From a bacterium (GTDB taxonomy: Bacteria; Zhuqueibacterota; Zhuqueibacteria; Zhuqueibacterales; Zhuqueibacteraceae), in NCBI GenBank assembly GCA_023150945.1, contig JAKLJX010000005.1, positions 140,629 through 204,628 on the forward strand: a DNA stretch of 64,000 nucleotides, in the 5' to 3' direction. Positions 1-7,597 of this stretch are shown here, in pieces. The stretch's first letter is position 1; each line of letters begins with the position of its first letter. The notes below the pieces were generated by a model. That model was given only the letters and a program-made list of their open reading frames with translations. It was not told where the DNA came from and did no database searches. A program made the translations under genes and the position numbers.

Positions 1-1
1 C

Positions 2-1489
2 ACCGGCATGTTTGCCCTGCGCAACGGAATGGACCGCCGGCGCTCCGGTATCGCCATTTCTCTGGAAGGAATTCTCAGCAACCGTTCTGCAGTGGGCAGC
101 CGCGTTTTTCTCTATGAAGCCGATTCCACCGGCAGCCCGGCAAAGTTGGCGGGGCAGCGGCTGATCGAATCCAGCAGCGGCTTTGGCAGCAGTCCCGCTA
201 AAATTGCCCATTTCGGCGTCGATTCCACCAAGACTTATTTCGCCCGGGTTTATTTTCCCTCCGGCATCGTGCGCGAGTTGCGCGGATTGCGCGGCGGCGA
301 GCGGCGCGTGGCGGCGGAGCTTGCCGGCATGGGCGCCAGCGTCATCAAGGCCAGGCGCACGCTGGCGGATTTGTTCCTGGGTTTCCGCAGCCGCGAGCGC
401 TACCTGGTTCTGTTGCTGGGCGCGCTGATACTTTTCCTGCTGGTGAAATTCGGCAGGAAATATTGGGGCGTGGCCGTACATGATGTGCCGCGCCTGGCCT
501 GGACGTTCGGTTTGAGTTATTGGAGCAGCCTGATCTTGTGGCTCGCCGAGAGCCAGCTTGTTTTCATCTTGCGGCCGCTCGTCATCGGCACGGGCCTCAC
601 GCTGGCGGCCATGCTCGCCATTCGCTTCCAGCGCATGCGGCGTGCCCGCGCGGCCTCGCTGGAGATGCTGCAGGTGCGGCTGCATGCCTTCGATCACGGC
701 AGCGTTATTCATCAATTGATGAATCGTCTGGCCTTCTATCTCGAGAATCTGCAGAATGGAAACGAGCTGGCGCCGGCGGTGCGGGAAAAGCTGCTGCAGC
801 TCGCGCGCAACACCCATTCCATTCTCAAACAGGAAATCGACGCGATTCTGACCTATCAATACGCGAACAATTTCGCGGCCGATCTGGCGCATGCGCTGGA
901 AAGGAAGTGGAACCAATTCCGCCAACTGCTGCACGGCTTGCAGCGCGCCCTGCAGATGGACGAAAGGCCACAGCCGGAAGTGCTGGCCGCCCTGCGGCGC
1001 GGCCAGGAGCAAATCCGCGCGGGCATCGCGGAACTGAAGCAACGCTTGAGCGCGGAATACTACGCCGACGTGCCCCGCGTGATTGCGGATCTGCTGCAAC
1101 AGCGCGAAAGCAACGGACTGGCGCTGCGGCCGCATCCGGCGATGCCGCGCGCCCGCATCGCCGCGGCTGATCTTGCCTACGTGCTCGATGAATTGGTGAG
1201 CAACAGCCTGCGCCATCTCGACGGCCGTCCGGCACAAATCGCTTTCGAACTGCGCCACGCCTATGATGAAGTGCATCTCGAAGTACACGACAACGGCGCG
1301 GGCATTCCTCGAGAACTCTGGGAGGAGATTTTCAAACCGGGTTTCACCACCAAAGCCGAAGGCCGGGGCGGTTTCGGGCTGTATCACATTCGCCAGCGGG
1401 TCGAAAAAGCGGGCGGCAAAATCTTCGTGGCGGAGAGCCAGCCCGGCGGCGGCACGACCATGCGCATTTGCCTGAAAGCGGAGATCTAG
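2..1489 (+). CDS. Sensor histidine kinase with ASPIC/UnbV-like periplasmic segment (5'-truncated)
   Basis: The frame is open to the window edge, so the true start lies upstream. The first ~95 visible residues match the end of an ASPIC/UnbV (CRTAC1-type) module: 'SNRSAVGSRV', then a GQ..I...SGFG stretch, 'AHFGV', and a PSG motif before the sequence leaves the domain. Hydrophobic segments follow near residues 132-147, 164-180 and 184-205. The cytoplasmic part has a possible phospho-acceptor region ('FDHGSVIHQL', His about 230 or 235) and a HATPase domain with N box 'ELVSNSLRHL', G1 box 'DNGAGIP' and a 'GRGGFGLYHI' G2-like box. It should autophosphorylate a His and signal to a response regulator, but none is adjacent in the window. 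ASPIC/UnbV domains usually cap FG-GAP/VCBS beta-propellers, so the missing upstream part is probably such a propeller (inference). Confidence 0.8.
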   Translation, partial: TGMFALRNGMDRRRSGIAISLEGILSNRSAVGSRVFLYEADSTGSPAKLAGQRLIESSSGFGSSPAKIAHFGVDSTKTYFARVYFPSGIVRELRGLRGGERRVAAELAGMGASVIKARRTLADLFLGFRSRERYLVLLLGALILFLLVKFGRKYWGVAVHDVPRLAWTFGLSYWSSLILWLAESQLVFILRPLVIGTGLTLAAMLAIRFQRMRRARAASLEMLQVRLHAFDHGSVIHQLMNRLAFYLENLQNGNELAPAVREKLLQLARNTHSILKQEIDAILTYQYANNFAADLAHALERKWNQFRQLLHGLQRALQMDERPQPEVLAALRRGQEQIRAGIAELKQRLSAEYYADVPRVIADLLQQRESNGLALRPHPAMPRARIAAADLAYVLDELVSNSLRHLDGRPAQIAFELRHAYDEVHLEVHDNGAGIPRELWEEIFKPGFTTKAEGRGGFGLYHIRQRVEKAGGKIFVAESQPGGGTTMRICLKAEI

Positions 1490-1966
1490 GATTGGGTCGG
1501 AGAGATGATCACGCCCGCAAAGTTTTTTGCACCGCGAAGGCGCCAAGAACGCAAAGAAAGATCTCAGAATTGCCGCTGGGCTTGCAGTTTTGGGAATTTC
1601 GGTTCAGCCGAGGTTGGGACATTTTCGGACGGACACGCTAGCGCATTTCTTTTGCCGGAAGAGTCGTGAGCCGCTCTGTCATGCTGCCGGCCTCCTTCCG
1701 CGCGAAGGGCTTGTGCCCAACGCGGGGAAGATCCGTTGCGGGATGACTTGATCAGCGCCGGTACTGCGCGACAAATACCAGCGCGTCCGGCCAGCACCAT
1801 CGTCATTGTCATTCAGATAAACCTTGTGAAGTTTTCGGCGACCAGGCCGGGAATTCACAAGATCCCTTTGGGATGACAAAGTCGAGATGTTTCCCTCAGC
1901 CAGAACAAGAACAGCGAAGTTGGTTCAAGCTCGCTACAACGATGTGATCACAAAACGGAGAACCCT
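1490..1966. other. Gene-free region with repeat fragments
   Basis: No convincing gene is seen. 1527-1560 resembles the left flank of the dispersed repeat at 4018-4060 (both contain GCACCGCG followed by AACGCAAAG or CACGCAAAG). 1715-1749 resembles 4335-4371, sharing CGCGGGGAAGATCC followed by a GGATAAC- or GGATGAC-like end. A stretch near 1606-1632 (TTCAGCCGAGGTTGGGAC) resembles the reverse complement of 27590-27618. The serine hydrolase gene that follows has GGAG about 8 nt before its ATG. Confidence 0.5.
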
Positions 1967-3514
1967 ATGCCAAGCAAGAGAAATTTTCCTGCGAGCACTC
2001 GGCGACACGCACTCTGCCTCGCGGCGATCATCTTCCTCGCGAGCGGCGCAGCGCTGAGCCAGACTCTGCCGCTCAAGCGCCTGGACGCCTACCTCGAGCG
2101 GGCGCGCGTGCAATGGGAAGTGCCGGGGCTGGCCGTGGCCATGGTGAAGGATGATTCCGTTATTTTTGCGAAGGGCTACGGCGTGCGCGAGCTGGGCAAA
2201 CCCGGCAAGGTCGATGCGCACACGCTGTTTGCCGTGGCCTCGAATACCAAAGCCTTCACCGCGGCGCTGCTCGGCCTGCTGGTCGAGGCCGGCAAGCTCA
2301 ATTGGGATGATCGCGTCGTTCAGCATTTGCCCGGCTTTCAAATGTATGATCCCTACGTCACGCGCGAGTTGAACCTCGTCGATCTGCTCACCCATCGCAG
2401 CGGCCTGCCGGTTTATGGCGGGGATCATTTGTGGATCGGCGCCCAGCTCGACCGTGAGGAAATCATGCGGCGGTTGCGCTATCTCGAACCCAATGCGCCG
2501 TTGCGCGCCAAATTCCAATATCAGAATTTGATGTTCCTGGTCGCGGGCCAGGTCATTCCCGCGGTTACCGACACGAGCTGGGATGACTTCATTCAAGCGC
2601 GCCTGCTCCAGCCTTTGGGCATGCGCGAAACCGTCACCAGCATCCGCTTTCTCGCCGGCCGCGACAACGTGGCCGCGCCGCACGAAGTCGTGCAAGGCAA
2701 AATTGCCGCCATCTCCTACGACAGCGTTGATGCCACCGGCCCGGCCGGCTCGCTCAACTCGAACGTGATCGACATGGCGCAGTGGATGCGGCTGCAGCTC
2801 GGCAAGGGCGTGTACCGCGGCCGGCGCCTGCTCAGCGAATCCACCATGCGCATGTTGCACACGCAACACATGCCGATTCCCGTTGGCGTTTGGGCGGAGA
2901 AAAACTTCGGCCGGCATTTTTCCGGCTATGGTTTGGGCTGGTTCATGTATGACTATCGCGGCCAGAAAGTCATGAGTCACGGCGGCGGACTGTCCGGCAT
3001 GTTCTCGCTGCAAACCTGGCTGCCGGACAAAAACTTCGGCGTCATCATTCTCACCAATTTTGCGCCGCATGACTTGACCGATGCCCTGACCTACCGCATT
3101 CTCGATGCCGTGCTGGGCGCGCCCGCGCGCGATTGGAGCGCGGATTTTTTGCGCTGGCGCGAGGAACAGCGCGAGCGTGAGGCCAGGGCCGAGGCGGAGT
3201 TGCAGGCGCAGCGCGTCGCCGGAACCCGGCCCTCGCTCGCCCTGGAGGCCTATGCCGGCACTTATTTCGATGAATTCTCGGGCGCGGCGCAAGTGAAGCT
3301 GGTAAATGGCAAACTGGTGTTCTACTACAATCCGCGCCACACCGGCGAGATGGAGCACTGGCATTACGACACGTTTCGCCTCACCTGGCACAATCCGATC
3401 TATGACATGCCCAAGACAGCCCTGGTTACCTTCTTTCTCGATGAAGCCGGCAGGGTCGAAAAACTCAAGACGGTATTCTACGATCCGATTTACTTCAAAC
3501 GCGTGAGAGAGTAG
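1967..3514 (+). CDS. Serine hydrolase, class C beta-lactamase/penicillin-binding-protein family
   Basis: A 515-residue exported protein. An N-terminal signal peptide runs to about residue 31 (hydrophobic 'LCLAAIIFLASGAAL'). The beta-lactamase (PF00144-type) domain carries the SxxK nucleophile motif S92-N-T-K95, the YxN motif Y185-Q-N187, and H338-G-G in place of KTG. About 110 residues at the C terminus resemble the DUF3471-type appendage common in these proteins. It probably acts as a periplasmic esterase or D-aminopeptidase-like enzyme rather than a true beta-lactamase; the substrate cannot be told from sequence. ATG at 1967 is preceded by GGAG (AACGGAGAACCCT), which supports this start. 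Confidence 0.88.
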   Translation: MPSKRNFPASTRRHALCLAAIIFLASGAALSQTLPLKRLDAYLERARVQWEVPGLAVAMVKDDSVIFAKGYGVRELGKPGKVDAHTLFAVASNTKAFTAALLGLLVEAGKLNWDDRVVQHLPGFQMYDPYVTRELNLVDLLTHRSGLPVYGGDHLWIGAQLDREEIMRRLRYLEPNAPLRAKFQYQNLMFLVAGQVIPAVTDTSWDDFIQARLLQPLGMRETVTSIRFLAGRDNVAAPHEVVQGKIAAISYDSVDATGPAGSLNSNVIDMAQWMRLQLGKGVYRGRRLLSESTMRMLHTQHMPIPVGVWAEKNFGRHFSGYGLGWFMYDYRGQKVMSHGGGLSGMFSLQTWLPDKNFGVIILTNFAPHDLTDALTYRILDAVLGAPARDWSADFLRWREEQREREARAEAELQAQRVAGTRPSLALEAYAGTYFDEFSGAAQVKLVNGKLVFYYNPRHTGEMEHWHYDTFRLTWHNPIYDMPKTALVTFFLDEAGRVEKLKTVFYDPIYFKRVRE

Positions 3515-3734
3515 GGTGCCAGCACGGCTGAAAGCCTTTCTCGATTTTGGAAAATGGTCGCGGCATCTGTTGCAGCGTGGATCGAGATAACGTACCGGAC
3601 AAAACTCATCTCGAAGGGAATCGCCAACGGATCGAAACAAGCCAACGGAGGAATCCTGCGGCGCAGTCGGCGTGGTGACGGCATCGTCACTACCCCCGCG
3701 GGCTGACAGCTTGCTGACAGCAGGATGGCTAGCC

Positions 3735-3764
3735 GCCTTGTTCCGCTTTGCCAGGGAACAAGGC
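3735..3764 (+). terminator. Inverted repeat, possible terminator or leader hairpin
   Basis: GCCTTGTTCC (3735-3744) and GGAACAAGGC (3755-3764) form a perfect 10-bp stem with a 10-nt loop, followed by ACCGGTTTTG. It lies between the serine hydrolase stop and the small membrane protein. The T-run is weak, so it could be a terminator for 1967-3514 or a structured leader for 3800-4003. Confidence 0.4.
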
Positions 3765-3799
3765 ACCGGTTTTGAAAGAGTTCTCAAGAGGAAATCACC

Positions 3800-4003
3800 G
3801 TGTCCAATTTCTTTCCCATGCCGGCTGCTGATCGCTGGTATCTGGTCATTGTAATCGTGTTTGCCGCGCTGGCGTTCCTGCCGTGGTCGCGCAGCTTGCA
3901 CTTCGCAGGCATGGCGTTGTTCGGCTGGCTGATGGCGGGCTTGATGCTGCTGTCGCCCGCGATTGCGCTCATTCTCATTTGGCGGGAACGCCGCAAAGAC
4001 TGA
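3800..4003 (+). CDS. Small two-helix membrane protein (DUF3311-like) linked to symporter
   Basis: 67 residues starting at GTG, with an AAGAGGAAAT ribosome-binding site upstream. Two hydrophobic helices (about residues 15-28 and 35-60) are followed by a basic tail 'WRERRKD'. Small DUF3311-type proteins commonly sit directly before sodium:solute symporters, and the next gene here is such a symporter. Size, topology and context fit that role, but the sequence match is weak. The two genes are separated by about 400 bp that includes a dispersed repeat, so the usual tight coupling has been broken. Confidence 0.6.
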   Translation: MSNFFPMPAADRWYLVIVIVFAALAFLPWSRSLHFAGMALFGWLMAGLMLLSPAIALILIWRERRKD

Positions 4004-4033
4004 ATTCTGCGAAAAGGCTTTGCACCGCGGAGC

Positions 4034-4259
4034 CGCAAAGGCACGCAAAGAAAAGATTCGAATCTTGTCCTTCATGATTGCCGGCAAAACATGATTGGGA
4101 AATCATTGCGGCTTTGCGCATGGGCGTGAATTCTTTCGCCCAAAGTGGAAAAGGCCGGAGATTTTTAGAATTGATACAAAACCCGCATCAATACGGGTCG
4201 AGAAAGCAGCCACCGGACAACTCTTTGCATTTTTTGCAACGAGTTTACTCTTTAGTGAC
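4034..4259 (+). repeat. Dispersed repeat A, copy 1 (226 bp, MITE-like)
   Basis: This stretch matches 35952-36177 along its whole 226-bp length with scattered substitutions (roughly 85% identity by eye; not computed). Shared blocks include CGCAAAGGCACGCAAA, CATGATTGCCGGCAAAA, GTGAATTCTTTCGCCCAA, GATACAAAACCCGCATCAAT and GAGTTTACTCTTT. The left flank (ACCGCGGAG..CAAAGGCAC) recurs inverted to the right (CTTTGTGCCTTCGCGGTT, near 4279-4297), giving a terminal-inverted-repeat-like layout. It carries no credible protein. Orientation is given relative to the symporter. Confidence 0.8.
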
Positions 4260-4334
4260 TGAAGTAGTTCCTGGCGCTCTTTGTGCCTTCGCGGTTGACA
4301 GATTTGATTGCGGCGATGGCCGCGCCACGGTTGC

Positions 4335-4371
4335 GCCCAGCGCGGGGAAGATCCTTGGCAGGATAACATGA
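4335..4371 (+). repeat. Repeat C fragment (CGCGGGGAAGATCC .. GGATAACAT)
   Basis: Matches 1715-1749 (CGCGGGGAAGATCC then GGATGAC) and, over its last part (CTTGGCAGGATAACAT), 32075-32092. It may be the right-hand end of the same element family as repeat A. Confidence 0.45.
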
Positions 4372-4410
4372 AAAAATGCCGGTTGGACACTTGTGAATGG
4401 GAGACGCTTC

Positions 4411-5841
4411 ATGACCCTCGAACGCGGCATAGTCGCCGCCTATCTGCTGGCTTGCATCGCCATCGGCGTGCTGGCCTCACGCAAAGTGCTGATCTCGCGT
4501 GAAGACTATTGGGTCGCGGGCCGCCGCATCGGCACGTGGATCAACGCGCTGGCGATCATGGCCGCGCTCGCCAGCGGCGGCTCGATCATCGGCGTGATGG
4601 GGTTGGCCTACCAAAACGGCATTCCCTATGCACTCGCCATGTTTGCCGGCGCGGTGCTCGGCTTTCCACTCGCCGCGATTCTCGTCGCCAAACCGCTGCG
4701 CAACTTCGGCAAATTCACCCTCACTGATTTTCTTGTCTTCCGCTATCCGCATCCCGTGGTGCGCTACGCGGTGCCGCTGGTGATTGTCGTCAGCTTCACG
4801 GCCTACATCGTCGCCCAAATGAAAGCCGCGGGCCTCACCGCCAATATCCTGCTCGGCATCTCCTACAATCAGGCGGTAACCGGCATGGCGCTGGTGTTCA
4901 TTTTGTATGTCTCCATCGGCGGCATGCTGGCAGTGACGTGGACGGACGTCGTGCAGGGCCTGCTCATGCTCGCCGTGGTTCTGCTCACCGCGGGCATGAT
5001 GGTGAGTCGTTTGGGCTCGCCCGCTGTCCTCATGCAGCAGGCCACCACCGCCGCACCAATGCTCGGTGAAGTTGCGCAGCAGCCCTTCAGCAGTTACCTC
5101 GGCTCGTTTGTGATTTGGGCGGCGGCCATTCCGGTGATTCCGCATATCGTCATGCGGGTGTTCACCGCCAAAGACGCGCACGGCGCCCGCCTCTCGCTCA
5201 ACCTGGCAATGGTAGCCTACAGCATCATGATTCTCGCGGCGGTGCTTGCGATCGTGCCGGCGGGCAAGATGCATTTCCCTGCGCTGGCGGATGCCGACAC
5301 GATTTTTCTCGAAGTAATGAAACAGGAATTCCCGCCGCTGATTCGCGGTTTGGCGGTGGCGGCGGTGATGGCCGCGGTCATGTCCACCACCGACGCGCTG
5401 CTGCTTGCCTGCAGCTCGGCGGTGGCGCATGATCTGTTGGGCGAATTCTTGTCGAAACGCTATAGTCTGAGAGCCGTGAACTGGATTGCGGTGGCGGTCG
5501 CGTGGATCATCGGTTTGCTCGCGATGTATTTTGCCTATTCGCCGCCGGCTCTGCTCACCGCGTTTTATTCCGCGGCCATCGGGCTGCTGAGCGCCGGTTT
5601 GTTCGTGCCGGTGATCGCGGGCTTGTGGTGGAAGAAAGCCACGGCCGCCGGTGGGGTGGCAGCGCTGCTCACCGGCAGTGCGGTTTATCTCGCGGTGCAA
5701 TTCACGCCCGGCACACCGCCGCTCTCTGCCATTTTGCTGGCCCTGCCCGCGAGCGCATGCGCCATGTGGATTTTCAGCCGGTTCCGGCAACCGGAAGAAG
5801 CTGCCCTCGTCGCGGAAGTTGCCCGGCTGCATCCATCTTGA
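4411..5841 (+). CDS. Sodium:solute symporter (SSS family)
   Basis: 476 residues with about 12-13 hydrophobic helices, starting 'MTLERGIVAAYLLACI'. Family-typical features include 'YWVAGRRIG' after helix 1, 'ALASGGSIIGVMG' in helix 2 (Na+ site region), and 'VMSTTDALLLACSSAVAHD', which matches the conserved SSS helix containing the second Na+ ligand. It imports a small solute (organic acid, sugar or amino acid) using the Na+ gradient; the solute is not deducible. ATG at 4411 is preferred over GTG at 4393 because GGGAG lies 7 nt upstream. It is followed by a catabolic-looking PLP enzyme, so an amino-acid substrate is possible (inference). Confidence 0.88.
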   Translation: MTLERGIVAAYLLACIAIGVLASRKVLISREDYWVAGRRIGTWINALAIMAALASGGSIIGVMGLAYQNGIPYALAMFAGAVLGFPLAAILVAKPLRNFGKFTLTDFLVFRYPHPVVRYAVPLVIVVSFTAYIVAQMKAAGLTANILLGISYNQAVTGMALVFILYVSIGGMLAVTWTDVVQGLLMLAVVLLTAGMMVSRLGSPAVLMQQATTAAPMLGEVAQQPFSSYLGSFVIWAAAIPVIPHIVMRVFTAKDAHGARLSLNLAMVAYSIMILAAVLAIVPAGKMHFPALADADTIFLEVMKQEFPPLIRGLAVAAVMAAVMSTTDALLLACSSAVAHDLLGEFLSKRYSLRAVNWIAVAVAWIIGLLAMYFAYSPPALLTAFYSAAIGLLSAGLFVPVIAGLWWKKATAAGGVAALLTGSAVYLAVQFTPGTPPLSAILLALPASACAMWIFSRFRQPEEAALVAEVARLHPS

Positions 5842-5863
5842 ATCTTTCACAACGGAGGCCGGC

Positions 5864-6823
5864 TTGCAAAAGATCACGCTGGTTGAAGTCCTCGAGGCCC
5901 GGCGCGTGATTGCGCCTTATCTCAATCCCACGCCGCTTTATTCCTATCCTGGTTTGAGCCATTTGCTCGGCACCACGACTTACGTCAAGCACGAGAACCA
6001 TCAGCCGGTGGGCGCGTTCAAGATTCGCGGCGGCATCTATTTCATGAGCCGGCTCGCAGAGGATGAAAAACGGCGCGGTGTGATTACCGCCAGCACCGGC
6101 AATCACGGCCAGGCCATCGCCTATGCCTCCCGGCTCTTTGGCGTTGCGGCGACCGTCGTGGTGCCGCAGGGCGCCAACCCGATGAAAGTGGAAGCCATTC
6201 GCGCCATGGGCGCCAACCTCGTGTTTCACGGGGAGAACTTCGAAGCGGCGCGGCACTTTGCCGAAGCGCACGCCCGGGAAACCGGCGGCCGTTTCATCAG
6301 CTCCGGCGATGAACCGTGGTTGATCGCCGGCGCCGGCACCATCACGCTGGAGATCATCGCAGCCTTGCCGGAAGTGGGAACGATCATTGTGCCGGTGGGT
6401 GGCGGCAGCGGTGCTGCCGGCTGCTGCATCGTGGCGAAGACGATCAACCCGCAGATTCGCGTCATCGGCGTGCAGGCCGAGAAGGCGCCGGCCGTTTATC
6501 TCTCCTGGAAATCGCGCGGGCGCGTGGAAGCCAAGATCGAAACTTTTGCGGAGGGACTGGCCACTGCCGCGCCGTTCGATTTGCCGCTTGCGATCATGCT
6601 CGAGCATCTCGACGACTTCGTGCTGGTGAGTGAGGAGGAAATGCGGCAGGCCCTGCGCTTGTTGATCGAACATACCCGCAATCTGCCGGAGGCCGCGGCC
6701 GCCGCGCCTCTGGCTGCTGCGCTGAAAATCAAAGCGACGCTCGCGCCCCGGCCGCTGGTGCTGGTGATGAGCGGCGGCAACCTCACCCTGCAGCAATTGC
6801 AGCAAGTTTTGGCAAACGCATGA
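5864..6823 (+). CDS. Threonine dehydratase-like PLP-dependent ammonia-lyase
   Basis: 319 residues from TTG at 5864, chosen because ACGGAGG sits just upstream and the N terminus (QKITLVEVLEARRVI) then aligns with the family. The fold-type II PLP signature 'GAFKIRGG' supplies Lys53 for the Schiff base, 'STGNHGQ' binds substrate carboxylate, and 'GGGSG' (about 179-183) binds the PLP phosphate. There is no C-terminal ACT domain, so this is the short catabolic or serine/threonine/hydroxyaspartate type, not allosteric IlvA. It overlaps the next gene by an ATGA junction and follows the symporter by about 20 nt, suggesting one operon for uptake and deamination of a hydroxy-amino acid (inference). Confidence 0.85.
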   Translation: MQKITLVEVLEARRVIAPYLNPTPLYSYPGLSHLLGTTTYVKHENHQPVGAFKIRGGIYFMSRLAEDEKRRGVITASTGNHGQAIAYASRLFGVAATVVVPQGANPMKVEAIRAMGANLVFHGENFEAARHFAEAHARETGGRFISSGDEPWLIAGAGTITLEIIAALPEVGTIIVPVGGGSGAAGCCIVAKTINPQIRVIGVQAEKAPAVYLSWKSRGRVEAKIETFAEGLATAAPFDLPLAIMLEHLDDFVLVSEEEMRQALRLLIEHTRNLPEAAAAAPLAAALKIKATLAPRPLVLVMSGGNLTLQQLQQVLANA

Positions 6824-7578
6824 CTGAGTTGAGAGAGTTTCGTCCCGGCTTGTGGCTCACCGAGCTGCAACTGGAGGAATTCGCCGTGCGCGGCGCCGTG
6901 CTGCTCGGCAACCAACGCGCGGCGGTGTGGGACACGCTCTCGCATCCGCGCGACATGCAGCCGGTGGCGCAATTGCTGGGTCGCCGCGATTTTGTGCTGA
7001 TTTACAGTCACGCCGATTGGGATCACGTGTGGGGAACCGCCGGCCTGCCTTTTTCGGACAAAATGATCTGGGCGCACGCGCATTGCCTTGCCCGCTTTCT
7101 GAATGAAGTGCCGGTCGAGTTGCACGAGAAGCAAACAGCCGAGCCGGGTAAATGGGATGAGGTTGTGCTGGTTCCGCCCACGCATGTTTTCGAAGCCGCG
7201 CAGCCGTTCGATCTCGGCGCAGTGACGCTCACGCTGCATCATCTTCCCGGCCATACGCGAGACAGCATTGTTGGCTTTGTGCCCGAGTGGGGTGTGCTAT
7301 TGGCCGGAGATTCAGTGGAAACGCCGTTTCCCTTACTCAATGCTGCAAGTCCGCTCGACCTTTGGAGCGCGGCATTGCAGCGCTGGGCCGCGGACGAGCG
7401 CGTGCAACATGTTATTCCGGCGCATGGAGAAATTGGCGGCCGCGAATTGCTTCGGCAAAACCTCGCTTACCTGCGCGGCTTGCGCGAGGGCGCGGCCGTC
7501 GTTCCCCCTGCCGGCTTGGATCCCTTCTATCAAGCCGCCCATCGTGAAAACCTGCGCCTGGCGCAGAAACTTGATTGA
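6820..7578 (+). CDS. Metallo-beta-lactamase-fold hydrolase
   Basis: 252 residues. The zinc-binding motif is H64-A-D66-W-D68-H69, with further ligands H145 in 'LPGHTRDS', D164 in 'LAGDSVE', and a final 'PAHGEIG' histidine. This is the glyoxalase II/MBL arrangement for a binuclear metal site. The start ATG overlaps the stop of the PLP enzyme (ATGA), so translation is coupled. There is no signal peptide, so it is cytoplasmic. The substrate is unknown; a thioester, lactone or phosphoester hydrolase are all possible. Confidence 0.88.
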   Translation: MTELREFRPGLWLTELQLEEFAVRGAVLLGNQRAAVWDTLSHPRDMQPVAQLLGRRDFVLIYSHADWDHVWGTAGLPFSDKMIWAHAHCLARFLNEVPVELHEKQTAEPGKWDEVVLVPPTHVFEAAQPFDLGAVTLTLHHLPGHTRDSIVGFVPEWGVLLAGDSVETPFPLLNAASPLDLWSAALQRWAADERVQHVIPAHGEIGGRELLRQNLAYLRGLREGAAVVPPAGLDPFYQAAHRENLRLAQKLD

Positions 7579-7597
7579 TTCGCAATGAGGTGCGGAA

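Noticed and set aside
1934-4087. A 717-residue leftward open frame opposite the serine hydrolase
   Set aside because: It is antisense to a well-supported gene, His/Arg/Gln-rich as expected of a GC-rich shadow frame, and matches no family.
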